From Bacillus sp. Bos-x628 (lineage in GTDB: Bacteria > Bacillota > Bacilli > Bacillales > Bacillaceae): a stretch of 64,000 nucleotides of DNA. The translations under genes and the position numbers were made by a program. Position 1 is the stretch's first letter. Every line of letters begins with the position of its first letter. The notes beneath the pieces are model-generated. The model saw only the letters and a program-made list of their open reading frames with translations. It had not been told where the DNA came from and made no database searches. The stretch is taken from contig NZ_CP159358.1 of assembly GCF_040500475.1 (NCBI RefSeq), forward strand, positions 2,914,001-2,978,000, given 5' to 3'. Of this stretch, positions 9,453 through 17,479 are shown piece after piece.

Positions 9453-11003
9453 TTATTTTTTGAATGGATAATGCTCTTTTGTCCCTGGGACTTTTCCTGT
9501 TCGAGGATTATCAAATGGCCTTACATTAAAATGAGGCCCTTGTCCACCTTTTTCATGACCTGCGCTATGATCTTGTATTATGATTTTTTGACCTTTGTTA
9601 TTTGTATAGAGATACTCTCTGGTCCAAATAATTTTACCATTTTCGTCTTTTATTACACGACCACCTTCATGGAGAGCGGTTCGCATCTCTACACGACGAA
9701 TTGATTCAGGGTGTTGAGATCTAGAAATGCCCGCATCCTTTTTCGCTCTATTAAGAGCACCATATCTGCCTAAAGGTTTAACTCTACTCTTAGAGCCTTC
9801 ACCAATTTTTGGAACTTTCTTGGCTACTTTCTCCCCTTTCATTATTTTAAACACGTATTTTCCAGCTTTAACGATTTGAGCTCCTGGTATCATGTACAAG
9901 CTTGATACGAGGCGGTCTGTGTCAGTGACTTTATTACCTGTTACAGGATCTCTCCCTGTAATGACTCGAATTGCGTCGTTTATTCCTGTGAATTCAACCG
10001 CTGTATTTAATACGTTTTGGGGTTGATCGCCTGTTTTTACATCAGAAATCGGTTTAACGCTCTCAATCGTTACTTTGTTTTGCTCCGATATTCGTAAGCG
10101 ATACAGCATTCCGTCTCGCATGACTTCAACTGTTTTGGCATTTGCGAAGTCGATATGTTTGTACTCACTTGTATCATACACTTTCCCATTGATGATCACT
10201 ACGTTTTGATTGATTTTAGTAGGTGGCTTTTCCTTCATAACCGTATCCACATTCGCCCGTTCTTTCTCTCTCAGCTTCCTCAGCATAATCATCATTGGGG
10301 TTTCGTCAGGATTGTCTATTTTTTCATTCAATCCACTGATGGTGCTGCTCACTTTTTCTGCTTTTCCATCTTTGAAAATAGAGCCTTTTTGATAGCTGGT
10401 GATCTCAATTTTCGGACCAGTGAACATGGTGCTTAGGGTGTCTATGTATTGATTCATTGTGTGAAGGGCGCTTTCTGTTTCATGTAAACCACTCGTTTGT
10501 TTCCTGTCAAATGCATGAAGCAGTCCAATGGTTTTTGAGGTCTCAAGCCATGCTTTTTGGTAGCTTTCTTGGAAAGCAGATTCATCTACATGTGGCAAAT
10601 GCACAATATGGCTGACCCTGCCGAGGGCTTGATTTACATCTGATACGATATCAGAAATGGTCCGTTCTGCTTTTTTTAACCCTTGGTCAAGCTCGTGTTC
10701 AATGAATGATTGAGAGATAAAGCCATTCGGGTTTGATTCAAATGCATAGAGAGCCTGCTTTGTCTTTTTTAGCGCACCGGTGTATTCTTCAATGACGACC
10801 TGAAAGAATTGCAAAAAGGGGATATGACACTCTTCGTAAAACGCTCGAATGGCTTCTCCAGCCTCGCCCTTTAGTGCGCCATCTAGTGAGATGATTTGAT
10901 TGATTTGTATTTCAAGGGATTTGATGCTTTGTGATTGTTGTGTTAATTGTTCCAGCGTTTGATCAATGGCAATGTGCAACGCCTGAACATCTAAAGTTTT
11001 CAT
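9453..11003 (-). CDS. LXG-domain polymorphic toxin with nuclease-like C-terminus
   Basis: A 516-aa protein. Residues ~1-200 form the helical LXG domain (GALKGEAGEAIRAFYEE near 40) that targets the type VII (Yuk/Ess) secretion system. A linker and pretoxin segment with an amphipathic or membrane-like stretch (SSLYMIPGAQIVKAGKYVF) leads to a ~105-residue toxin. The tip carries RREYLYT-type strands, QDHSAGHEKGGQGPHFNVRP and an HYPF end. The clustered D/H/N residues resemble HNH/endonuclease VII-type toxins but the activity is inferred. AAAGGAGAA precedes the ATG. It should act in contact-dependent competition. Confidence 0.8.
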   Translation of the reverse strand: MKTLDVQALHIAIDQTLEQLTQQSQSIKSLEIQINQIISLDGALKGEAGEAIRAFYEECHIPFLQFFQVVIEEYTGALKKTKQALYAFESNPNGFISQSFIEHELDQGLKKAERTISDIVSDVNQALGRVSHIVHLPHVDESAFQESYQKAWLETSKTIGLLHAFDRKQTSGLHETESALHTMNQYIDTLSTMFTGPKIEITSYQKGSIFKDGKAEKVSSTISGLNEKIDNPDETPMMIMLRKLREKERANVDTVMKEKPPTKINQNVVIINGKVYDTSEYKHIDFANAKTVEVMRDGMLYRLRISEQNKVTIESVKPISDVKTGDQPQNVLNTAVEFTGINDAIRVITGRDPVTGNKVTDTDRLVSSLYMIPGAQIVKAGKYVFKIMKGEKVAKKVPKIGEGSKSRVKPLGRYGALNRAKKDAGISRSQHPESIRRVEMRTALHEGGRVIKDENGKIIWTREYLYTNNKGQKIIIQDHSAGHEKGGQGPHFNVRPFDNPRTGKVPGTKEHYPFKK

Positions 11004-11223
11004 GGCATTCTCCTTTAATGCTTGGTTGCAATCAAAAGAGATTTTACCATTATACGGAGAATGGTTGGGAAATAAATACTTAACTTCCGTGAAAATGAAA
11101 CAATTTGCATAGGTGATAAAGACTAGATGTTCAATTAACGAGTGTGGAACAGTCTGAGAATGTGTGTGTTTTCACAAAAGACATAGAAGAAGGGCGCAAG
11201 AAATACCGCCTTTATGATTAAAC
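11004..11223. other. Upstream region of the LXG toxin gene
   Basis: About 220 bases that should contain the minus-strand toxin promoter and the end of the winged-helix gene transcript. No clear consensus promoter or terminator stands out. Confidence 0.35.
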
Positions 11224-11412
11224 TTAAAGTACCCATTCATTTTTTTCTTTATCCCATTTCAACTCTTTACGAGATAATAAGTTCTTAACGGCTTTCCGTA
11301 TAGATTGTTCGTCTTTACCTGTTTTTCTTTTTAAATCATCTATTGTTGGATTCTTGCGGAACCGACTCATATTATAAATGATTCGATAAAGTTTTCTTTC
11401 GAGATCAGTCAT
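11224..11412 (-). CDS. Small winged-helix DNA-binding protein
   Basis: A 62-aa basic protein. IDDLKRKTGKDEQSIRKAVK forms a helix-turn-helix and KELKWDKEKNEWVL a beta wing, the shape of a minimal MarR/GntR-type winged helix. GAGGTGAT precedes the start. It sits just outside the prophage junction and could be a host gene or a leftover from an earlier element. Target unknown. Confidence 0.6.
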   Translation of the reverse strand: MTDLERKLYRIIYNMSRFRKNPTIDDLKRKTGKDEQSIRKAVKNLLSRKELKWDKEKNEWVL

Positions 11413-11444
11413 TAAATCACCTCAAAAGCATTTTAACAGAATGT

Positions 11445-11473
11445 TTGTTCGGTTTCTAAATGTAGTGTATAAT
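11445..11473 (+). promoter_or_regulatory. Consensus sigma-A promoter facing the prophage junction
   Basis: TTGTTC, 17 bases, TATAAT, pointing right. No protein gene starts within the next 80 bases; a terminator follows at 11560. Confidence 0.7.
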
Positions 11474-11479
11474 TAGAAA

Positions 11480-11583
11480 TATACGGTTTACCCGCGGAAA
11501 CGGGAGTATAAAAATTCGTATATTTCAATGATTTTCTTCTTATATTACTCACACTTTTGCTGTCCGTTAAGGACAGTTTTTTG
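11480..11583 (+). ncRNA. Candidate ~100-nt small RNA beside the attachment site
   Basis: The segment is bounded by a consensus promoter and a terminator (CTGTCC-GTTAA-GGACAG-TTTTTT at 11560-11583). The 5' part holds nested inverted repeats: ATATACG pairs with CGTATAT and CCCG with CGGG. The only frame inside is a 21-codon one at 11528 without a ribosome-binding site. The RNA is an inference from these signals. Confidence 0.45.
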
Positions 11584-11668
11584 TTTTATTTGAGAGTTTT
11601 TAATTAAATGGCTCCAAAATGGCCCCAACACGAAAAAAAGACGAAAAATAAAAATGTTGAAAATAAGA

Positions 11669-11694
11669 AAAACCCTTACAGCAGTAAGGGTTTT
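11669..11694 (-). terminator. Terminator downstream of tRNA 3' fragment
   Basis: AAAACCCTTAC and GTAAGGGTTTT form a perfect 11-bp stem. Read on the minus strand it lies six bases after the tRNA end, as for an ordinary host tRNA terminator. Confidence 0.75.
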
Positions 11695-11699
11695 GTGTA

Positions 11700-11741
11700 T
11701 GGAGCATAGCGGGCTCGAACCGCTGACCTCTACACTGCCAG
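11700..11741 (-). other. attL: 3' fragment of tRNA-Ala(GGC)-like gene at prophage junction
   Basis: On the minus strand the sequence gives loop CTGGCAG (anticodon GGC), 3' anticodon stem TGTAG, a variable region, T-arm AGCGG-TTCGAGC-CCGCT, acceptor strand ATGCTCC and discriminator A. U at position 70 fits the G3-U70 identity pair of tRNA-Ala. No 5' half follows; instead phage-type DNA begins. This is what integration into the 3' end of a tRNA gene leaves on one side. CCA is not encoded. Confidence 0.7.
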
Positions 11742-11776
11742 CTTCCACGTCGTTAAATCAACGTTATTTGTCTCCG

Positions 11777-11828
11777 TTAAGTCGCCCATAAAGTCAACTA
11801 TATCAACGTTAAGTCACCGATAAGTCAA
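11777..11828. repeat. Four TAAGTC-type direct repeats beside attL
   Basis: TTAAGTC, TAAAGTCA, TTAAGTCA and ATAAGTCA occur at 11777, 11789, 11809 and 11820. Short direct repeats just inside an attachment core resemble integrase arm-type or excisionase sites. Function inferred. Confidence 0.4.
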
Positions 11829-11892
11829 TCGTCTCTAAGCGCATTATATCGTATAGGAACGCTACACCGCAACTAAATATAGCGCTACTCTG

Positions 11893-11928
11893 AACCCTCG
11901 TCTTAATAGGCGGGGTTATTTTTTTTTA
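11893..11928 (+). terminator. Terminator at left prophage end
   Basis: AACCC...GGGGTT stem followed by a long T run. It lies directly before the first copy of the bipartite element. Confidence 0.55.
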
Positions 11929-11935
11929 TTTTAAA

Positions 11936-11968
11936 TGTCCCGATTCCGTTATGTCATATGCGACTGTA
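11936..11968 (+). promoter_or_regulatory. Bipartite phage element, copy 1
   Basis: TGTCCCGATT, nine variable bases, CATATGCGACTGTA, then TAAGTGAAAGCGAAAT. The same blocks with identical spacing occur at 21967 and 38058. It lies in a gene-free stretch before the first left-end gene (12108). GTATAAGT could serve as a -10. A phage-specific promoter or regulator site is inferred. Confidence 0.7.
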
Positions 11969-12107
11969 TAAGTGAAAGCGAAATTTTTTTTAAAACGCTG
12001 TCCAATCCGAAAGTTTTATACGCAACTAATAATGAACGCAATAAAATTCATAATTACTGTGCGGAATTAAAAAGTCGCGGGTATTATATTGTGAAGGAGG
12101 TTATCGA

Positions 12108-12485
12108 ATGACAAAGGAAAAGCGACCGATTGACTTCCACGACCACAGGTTCGTTCGAGTAACGAAGTCGGTTATCGCAGACGAAACGTATTTAGATAAG
12201 CCGGTTCAGAAACTCGTATACGCCGTTCTTTGTTTCTACGCAGACAATACGAGTAAGAAGTCGCACCCAAGCGTTCAGACTATCGCAGATAAATGTCGAT
12301 GCTCAACGAATACGGTGCGGGCAGCATTACGTAGGCTGAAGGAACTCGACCTCATTGACGTCAAAGAACGAAAAAATGCAAACAGGCAGACATCGAATGA
12401 ATATACGCTTTGGGAGCCGCCTGACTGGTTCGTTGAGACCGGCACTTCAAAAAACGATAATATCCCCCTGCAAGATTTGAAGTAA
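12108..12485 (+). CDS. Winged-helix DNA-binding protein, replication/regulation type
   Basis: A 125-aa protein with an HTH_36-like fold: SHPSVQTIADKCRCSTNTVR followed by AALRRLKELDLIDV and a wing. Many phage replication initiators and early regulators begin this way, but here the second half is only a ~30-residue tail. GAAGGAGG precedes the ATG. It is the first gene after bipartite element copy 1 and may control the early region. Confidence 0.65.
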   Translation: MTKEKRPIDFHDHRFVRVTKSVIADETYLDKPVQKLVYAVLCFYADNTSKKSHPSVQTIADKCRCSTNTVRAALRRLKELDLIDVKERKNANRQTSNEYTLWEPPDWFVETGTSKNDNIPLQDLK

Positions 12486-12678
12486 GGTACTTCATAGTTT
12501 GAAGACGAACTAAACTCATTTAACTATACTTATTTAACTAGACTAATAATAGCGCTCAATTAAAACCTTTCGCGCAGATAGTTATTTAAAAGATATATCA
12601 TCGCGATAAAGGATATCTGCAAAGAGTGAGCGCAAGCGAACGAATTGCTACGGTTTATATAAAAGTGGAGGTGTCTAT

Positions 12679-13191
12679 ATGGAAAGACTTGAGTGTGTAG
12701 ATGAAGTAACAAAAGAATTTCTTCTAAAGAAAGAAAAAAGAATAAAAAACGTTGTTCATGACGCCTATACATTAATTGGAAAAGAGCTTAAAGAAGCACA
12801 GCAGACCCTCGCAAAAAATGGTTATGGCTGCTTTCAAGAGTGGGTGAGGACTTGTCTCGGAATAGGTGTAAATAAAGCTTATGGATTAATACACAGATAT
12901 GAATTTATTAACAAAAACCCGACTATTGCAGATTATTTAGAATCCCTTCCTGTTTCACTTCTTTATGAAATTACGAAGCCTTCCGTGGAGATGTCAGAGT
13001 TACGGCTTAAAGCGAAAAACGCGGTACTAAAGGGGGAAGTTCGTACCTTAAAAGCCTTCAAAGATTTAATAAAAACGGTAGAGACTAAAGCATCACGTTC
13101 AGAATCGAAGGCGGTTATCGATAAATTAACTAAAGATATCAAAAGCCGATCCATTGTAGTACCTGCGAAATCGACTGCTCACCTATCGTAA
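12679..13191 (+). CDS. Phage protein with HTH-like core; likely N-terminal part of an HNH protein
   Basis: A 170-aa frame after GGAGGTG. Residues ~20-75 (GKELKEAQQTLAKNGYG, FQEWVRTCLGIGVNKAYGL) resemble the DUF3102/ParB-type helical region of phage proteins. At its end it overlaps an HNH module in the -1 frame (13134-13424). One extra A in the AAAA run at 13140 would fuse the two into a ~250-aa protein. The last ~17 residues of this frame are then probably not native. Confidence 0.6.
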   Translation: MERLECVDEVTKEFLLKKEKRIKNVVHDAYTLIGKELKEAQQTLAKNGYGCFQEWVRTCLGIGVNKAYGLIHRYEFINKNPTIADYLESLPVSLLYEITKPSVEMSELRLKAKNAVLKGEVRTLKAFKDLIKTVETKASRSESKAVIDKLTKDIKSRSIVVPAKSTAHLS

Positions 13192-13424
13192 ATTGGCACC
13201 ACATCGTACCAGTAAGCTCCGGAGGCGATAATAAAGAAAGCAACTTAACTCCGTTATGCCCTAATTGCCATACGCTGATACACCGTGCATTAACCGTAAG
13301 AAGCTCCGAACTAAACGTTGGTTATTGGATCACTCGTAATTTCACCGTAGATAAATCGCGGAAAATACTTCGCTTAATAGAACTCGCCAACCTAAGTACA
13401 GACGAAGGGAGTGTCGTTGCGTGA
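13134..13424 (+). pseudogene. HNH endonuclease module without its own start (frameshifted)
   Basis: The frame reads IHCSTCEIDCSP, NWHHIVPVSSGGDNKESNL and LCPNCHTLIHRAL: two CxxC zinc pairs around the HH...N...H nuclease core, so all catalytic positions are present. There is no start codon. The stop overlaps the GTG start of the next gene (GTGA), so the frame has been kept as a translated upstream partner. A single-base deletion in an A run, real or a sequencing error, explains the break. Confidence 0.75.
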
Positions 13425-13756
13425 CGATTAACATTACGCTATCCCCCGACTATAAGCTCACGTCAGACGAACGGAATATCATCGTAAACGAACGCTATTT
13501 CACCGACCCGACTAAAGCGCCCGGCTGGGCGAAGAAACTGGCGGAGAATCCTGACGCCGACCCGAAGCCTAAAGCACGCTGGCGGGAAATTTCGTACCAT
13601 GCCTCGGTTGATCGCGCCGTAATGGACGTACTAGACCGGCAAATCAAAACCTCGGATGCAACGACCTTAACCGAGATTGCGCAAATGGTACAGGAATTTC
13701 GCACGGAATTAGCGGCGGCACTGTCGGTCGAGGGCGCTAGTATTACCGACAAATAA
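13421..13756 (+). CDS. Conserved-type phage protein, unknown function
   Basis: A 111-aa acidic protein starting with GTG overlapping the previous stop (GTGA). It begins with a beta-like N-terminus (TINITLSPDYKLTSDERNII), has a basic patch KPKARWREISYHASVD and ends in a helical region. No motif I can name. Translationally coupled to the HNH frame. Confidence 0.6.
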   Translation: MTINITLSPDYKLTSDERNIIVNERYFTDPTKAPGWAKKLAENPDADPKPKARWREISYHASVDRAVMDVLDRQIKTSDATTLTEIAQMVQEFRTELAAALSVEGASITDK

Positions 13757-13779
13757 AACGGCTAGGAGGCGGTTAAATC

Positions 13780-14199
13780 GTGTCTAAAACGAAGGATCAA
13801 GAAATCGATAATTTATTGATGATATGGAAAGATGAAGAATCTAGAAGTCGTTTTGTTGTTGGGGAATTGAAATATAACTCTGTATTCGATACTTATATTT
13901 TTAAATATAAAAAACCTGAAGTTTATGAAGCGAAGAAGAACGGATTTAAAGATTACCCTAACTTTCCAAATATAGATGAAATTTATAAATCAGTGGGGAA
14001 ATTGTTCGTTAGTATTAAAAATCGTTTGCCTAAGCCTAAAAGAAAAGATTATCCGCAAATATTAGATCGTTATGGTTTAGAATCTACTGCTACAGAATTA
14101 GAGATCCTCGAAGCAACACGTGGAAGGTTAGCAACAGACAACTTTGAATTTATACAGAGCATTAAGTATAAAAAAGATTCTCCTTTTTCGCATATTTGA
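13780..14199 (+). CDS. Truncated HIRAN/HipA-N-like protein fused to a duplicated segment
   Basis: A 139-aa low-GC frame starting GTG. Residues ~15-120 (WKDEESRSRFVVGELKY, GFKDYPNFPNIDEIYKS, LFVSIKNRLPKPKRKDY, ILEATRGRLATDNFEF) resemble the conserved N-terminal region that precedes a HIRAN or related domain in ~220-aa bacterial proteins. The C-terminal half is missing. The frame runs into a 163-bp copy of DNA from 39.7 kb and stops. Its first 22 bases after the start equal the start of the next gene, so this is an inserted hybrid. Probably non-functional. Confidence 0.55.
   Translation: MSKTKDQEIDNLLMIWKDEESRSRFVVGELKYNSVFDTYIFKYKKPEVYEAKKNGFKDYPNFPNIDEIYKSVGKLFVSIKNRLPKPKRKDYPQILDRYGLESTATELEILEATRGRLATDNFEFIQSIKYKKDSPFSHI
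13785..13807 (+). repeat. 23-bp direct repeat, left copy
   Basis: TAAAACGAAGGATC... is identical over 23 bases to 14357-14379. Both encode KTKDQEI at a gene start. The repeats flank the 550-bp HIRAN-like insert. Confidence 0.9.
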
Positions 14200-14345
14200 T
14201 CACACAGCTTATTGCGTTTGAGTCGGATAACTATGCCGGCTTGACAGTATTTTTTATTCCCCTTATAGATTCGGCGATTATAACAACTTTAATTGTTTCA
14301 ATCGGAATATTCGGAAGTAGTTGCCACAGCGGATACGGAGGAGGA
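14183..14345 (+). repeat. 163-bp perfect duplication, copy A
   Basis: Identical base for base to 39670-39832, 25.5 kb away on the same strand. At the other site it is most of an intact 68-aa membrane-protein gene; here the gene start is absent. It supplies the ribosome-binding site (GGAGG) for the gene at 14352. Confidence 0.95.
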
Positions 14346-14351
14346 CGTCAA

Positions 14352-14579
14352 ATGAATAAAACGAAGGATCAAGAAATCGCAGACTTACGACAGGCAATGG
14401 CGGCGCTTATTGCGGAGAATGAAAAATACGTAGATCACCTCGCTCGTATACGAGACATGATGCCGGAGGAATTTGATGACCGGGATGCGACCGAACATTT
14501 ACTCGCGATCAGTGCGCCGGAGCACGTTAAGGATTACGTTAGATTCATATTAGACCGAATGAAGGAGGCGTTAAAATGA
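14352..14579 (+). CDS. Small phage coiled-coil protein
   Basis: A 75-aa product. The ATG follows the GGAGGA that ends the 163-bp duplication. It starts MNKTKDQEIADLRQAMAALI, a heptad pattern, followed by an acidic helical region. No named family. It ends in an ATGA overlap with the next gene. Confidence 0.6.
   Translation: MNKTKDQEIADLRQAMAALIAENEKYVDHLARIRDMMPEEFDDRDATEHLLAISAPEHVKDYVRFILDRMKEALK
14357..14379 (+). repeat. 23-bp direct repeat, right copy
   Basis: Same 23 bases as 13785-13807, here within the start of the intact coiled-coil gene. Confidence 0.9.
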
Positions 14580-14731
14580 AGCCGGAAATCACGAAAGAGC
14601 AGGTAGAAAAGGTGCGTGAATATTACAGTGATATGATTGCCGAGATTGATGTTCATACCGCAGGTGTTGCGGATGGCATTGAGGAAACGTTAAACATTCT
14701 CGGAATTGAGATCGAAGGAGTGAATGCGTAA
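14576..14731 (+). CDS. Small acidic phage protein
   Basis: 51 aa. The ATG overlaps the preceding stop (ATGA), with AAGGAGG seven bases upstream. Predicted to be entirely helical (EQVEKVREYYSDMIAEID). The stop shares its last base with the next start (TAATG), so three genes are coupled. Function unknown. Confidence 0.6.
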   Translation: MKPEITKEQVEKVREYYSDMIAEIDVHTAGVADGIEETLNILGIEIEGVNA

Positions 14732-15093
14732 TGGGCGATAAGCCTATCGAAAAGTGGACGGCACGCGACTTTATCGTCTATCTGCACGAGCGCCACCTCG
14801 AAGTCTACGGCATTAAATACGTCGCCAATAATCGCGGCATGGAAGCTCGGAACCTAAAGACGATGATAGACGAATATGGGGCGGCTATCGTGCGCGACTT
14901 CATTGACGCTTGCTTTGCGGCGTATAGCCCAACGTCACAATATCCGGGCGTAAACTTCGGCTTCATGTTTACGTATATGCGAAACCGGTACCTGCCGCCC
15001 CTACTCGTAAAGCAGAAGAAGGTTGAGCAGGCGGAAGAAGACGATCAAAGGGCGGCAGCGCAGTCGCAAATAAACTACGGGGAGTTGTTTTAG
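14731..15093 (+). CDS. Phage protein upstream of replication genes
   Basis: 120 aa. KPIEKWTARDFIVYLHERHLE and a Tyr/Arg-rich middle (MFTYMRNRYLPP) are followed by a charged tail. It lies two genes before the helicase loader, a position where phage replication-accessory proteins often sit. No motif proves this. Confidence 0.6.
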   Translation: MGDKPIEKWTARDFIVYLHERHLEVYGIKYVANNRGMEARNLKTMIDEYGAAIVRDFIDACFAAYSPTSQYPGVNFGFMFTYMRNRYLPPLLVKQKKVEQAEEDDQRAAAQSQINYGELF

Positions 15094-15094
15094 T

Positions 15095-15859
15095 ATGACG
15101 AAATATAAGACGGAGAAACGTAAGGCGCGTGTAGGCGAGCGCATTTTAATTACGGATGCTGAATACGCGATGGAATCATATAAAAACGGTGATGTATTTA
15201 TCGTAAATAGCGTCGACATTAACGGTGTAAAGGTAGATACAGAGCCGATAATTTGGCACCACGAATACGAAGTCATTGTTGGAGAACACACGCCAGCACC
15301 GAGCCTATACGAAATGAGCTATGACGAATTAATTGCGTTGGGTAAAGACGTAATGAAGACGCTAAGAACACTTTCATATAAGAATGGATACGATCAAGGA
15401 CGTTTTGATGCGGAGATTGAGGCGTTACATGGTACGTATGAAAAATCCGATCAACAGAAACGGGATGAAATCGTTGCAAAGGCGAAGGAAGACGTCGAAA
15501 CGCTGAAAATGCGTAATCGATTATCTAAAGCGTTTAATATCGGAATCAGAGTGAATGCGGAAAACGGATCGGTTGAAGCCACAGCGAAAGTACCGAATAG
15601 TCGCATAGCGTCTTACGGAATCGCCAAATGCGCACCTAACGATTGCTTCAACGAACACATCGGCAAGGCTATTGCGCTAAGACGTGCGTTAGGTCTAGAA
15701 GTACCAGCGGCGTATCTAAACGTGCCACAGCCGACGGAAGGAGGTGTGGGTGACGTTGTTGAATACACGACTTACCTAGGCAGAAAACGAAAGTTCACAG
15801 TAGAACGTGTTGAGAACGGTAGAGCGTATAAGGGTACAGGGGGAATTACGTCTACTTAG
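15095..15859 (+). CDS. Modular phage protein with SH3-like repeats, C-terminus probably frameshifted
   Basis: 254 aa. It starts with a barrel-like module (RKARVGERILITDAE...NGDVFIVNSVD) that recurs in the proteins at 25299 and 41173. A helical middle is followed by a second such module (VGDVVEYTTYLGRKRKFTVERV). The reading stops at TAG soon after GGGGG (15839-15843). One more G would continue it as NYVYLDASDRHGGLATNPK to a TAA at 15934, directly before the next start. The native protein is therefore probably ~280 aa. Confidence 0.6.
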   Translation: MTKYKTEKRKARVGERILITDAEYAMESYKNGDVFIVNSVDINGVKVDTEPIIWHHEYEVIVGEHTPAPSLYEMSYDELIALGKDVMKTLRTLSYKNGYDQGRFDAEIEALHGTYEKSDQQKRDEIVAKAKEDVETLKMRNRLSKAFNIGIRVNAENGSVEATAKVPNSRIASYGIAKCAPNDCFNEHIGKAIALRRALGLEVPAAYLNVPQPTEGGVGDVVEYTTYLGRKRKFTVERVENGRAYKGTGGITST

Positions 15860-15936
15860 ACGCAAGTGACAGGCATGGCGGTCTCGCTACGAATCCAAAA
15901 ACAATTGACGATTCGAGGACGGAAGGAGTCGCTTAA

Positions 15937-16119
15937 TTGACGCTTCATCGTTGGCTTAAAACGCAGACTTTCAAGAATTATAGCGGATACGATTACACCT
16001 ATGACGGAATGTACCCGAAGCCTCGCGTTAAAGGCAAAGATAAAAAGATGCGCTCAAAGAACGAACGAACTTTACGAAAACGAATCGACCGAAAGGAGGC
16101 GGCTATGGATGACGAATGA
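15937..16119 (+). CDS. Small basic phage protein
   Basis: 60 aa, TTG start eight bases after GGAAGGAG. It has a Tyr-rich N-terminal half (NYSGYDYTYDGMYPKP) and a Lys/Arg-rich C-terminal half. It overlaps the start of the helicase-loader gene by 11 bases in another frame. Function unknown. Confidence 0.5.
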   Translation: MTLHRWLKTQTFKNYSGYDYTYDGMYPKPRVKGKDKKMRSKNERTLRKRIDRKEAAMDDE

Positions 16120-16870
16120 ATCACGATGCCTACTCGCAAGCAAATGCGCCCAAGCCGGCGGCGTTAATTGTACGAAACACTGCGAGCTATACCTCGGCTT
16201 GCACGGATTAGACGGCGGAGGCGGACGGTCAGGGGCGGCTGGGCTGGCGGAGGATTATCGCCTAGTGACGCTCAAGAACTCGCCTTCTCGCGCTGATCAG
16301 CCCGGAGCTTATAAGGCAGCGGATGCTTATGCGACTACCTTTGACCGCCAATTTGATGCCGAAGCTGACCGCATTAAATCGCTGTATTTTTATAGCGCGA
16401 ATTCAGGAACAGGAAAGACGACAACAGCCGCGGCGCTTTTAAACGAATATTTAATCGTCCACTATATCGGCTCATTAAAACGTGGCTTGCAACCAGATCA
16501 AAGGCCGGCTTATTTCCTCGATGTTAATGCGTGGCAAAACGATTATAACGAATTTAATAGACCGCGAGTTCCGGAATCAATTTCAGAGCCGGCGGCAAAG
16601 CGTTATTACGAAGCGCTAGAAGCGGCAAAACGGGCGTCTTTCGCAGTCCTAGACGATATAGGCGTGCGAGACGTAACGGAGGGATTTCGCGGCGATTTGC
16701 ATACGATAATCAACTACCGCGTGACAAACCGAATGCCGACCGTTTATACGTCGAATATTGAACTGAAAGACTTACCGGCCATATTCGGAGAAGCGAGACT
16801 GGCGGATCGGATTGCCGACCAATGCAAAGAAATCGTCTTCGCGGGCGAATCAAAAAGGAGGCGTCTGTAG
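16109..16870 (+). CDS. DnaC-like replicative helicase loader ATPase
   Basis: 253 aa. The ATG at 16109 follows GGAGG; the longer open frame upstream is not supported. Four Cys in CLLASKCAQAGGVNCTKHC suggest an N-terminal zinc site. Walker A is NSGTGKTTTAA (~105) and Walker B FAVLDDIG (~190). NMPTVYTSNI-type residues (RMPTVYTSNIELKDL) match the sensor I region of DnaC/DnaI. It is expected to load the DnaB-type helicase encoded two genes on. Confidence 0.85.
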   Translation: MTNESRCLLASKCAQAGGVNCTKHCELYLGLHGLDGGGGRSGAAGLAEDYRLVTLKNSPSRADQPGAYKAADAYATTFDRQFDAEADRIKSLYFYSANSGTGKTTTAAALLNEYLIVHYIGSLKRGLQPDQRPAYFLDVNAWQNDYNEFNRPRVPESISEPAAKRYYEALEAAKRASFAVLDDIGVRDVTEGFRGDLHTIINYRVTNRMPTVYTSNIELKDLPAIFGEARLADRIADQCKEIVFAGESKRRRL

Positions 16871-17479
16871 ATGAGCGGCTTAGATCTAACAGAAATACAG
16901 TATCTGCGTGATCTTATCGTTGCGGATTCGTTAGATAACGACGAGAGTGCGGCTAAGTTGGCGATTTTAGCTAAACTCGATGCGCTTGAATTTGCGGACC
17001 ATACGCCGGTCTATAAAACGGGCGATCTAGTCGCAGTTGAAGGATACGAGGGGCGCCTATTTTACATTGATTGCGCAAGATACATCGAAGAGACGGCGAA
17101 AGAGACCGTCTTTAACTTTATAGAGTACGATCTTTATGACGCAGTAAATGGCGAGTGGTTGGAGGCGTTTGAGGCAGACGTGCGACTGGTGGCAAATGCG
17201 TCGGTGGCGGAGGATTTCCTAGCTGATTTTAACCTTGACGACTATCCGCCGGCACGAAGTATGGTTTATCTAATTAACTACGAAACGGAGGCGGTTGATG
17301 TGGTGTCGAGGCAACATAGCGTGGACGAACGTAAGGAAGCAACGGAACAAACCGACAACCTACTCGATATCTACAATTGGTATAAGGAACGCTTTGAAAA
17401 GACGGGCGATGAATCGTTTAAGTCAAAAATGGACGCTATTATAGCGGAGTTGAATGGCGAGGGAGCTGAACGATTATGA
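16871..17479 (+). CDS. Phage protein between helicase loader and helicase
   Basis: 202 aa, very acidic. The helical N-terminus (LTEIQYLRDLIVADS) is followed by a barrel-like stretch (YKTGDLVAVEGYEGRLFYID) and a helical C-terminus. It starts one base after the loader gene and ends in an ATGA overlap with the helicase gene, so it is co-translated with the replisome genes. No catalytic motif. Confidence 0.6.
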   Translation: MSGLDLTEIQYLRDLIVADSLDNDESAAKLAILAKLDALEFADHTPVYKTGDLVAVEGYEGRLFYIDCARYIEETAKETVFNFIEYDLYDAVNGEWLEAFEADVRLVANASVAEDFLADFNLDDYPPARSMVYLINYETEAVDVVSRQHSVDERKEATEQTDNLLDIYNWYKERFEKTGDESFKSKMDAIIAELNGEGAERL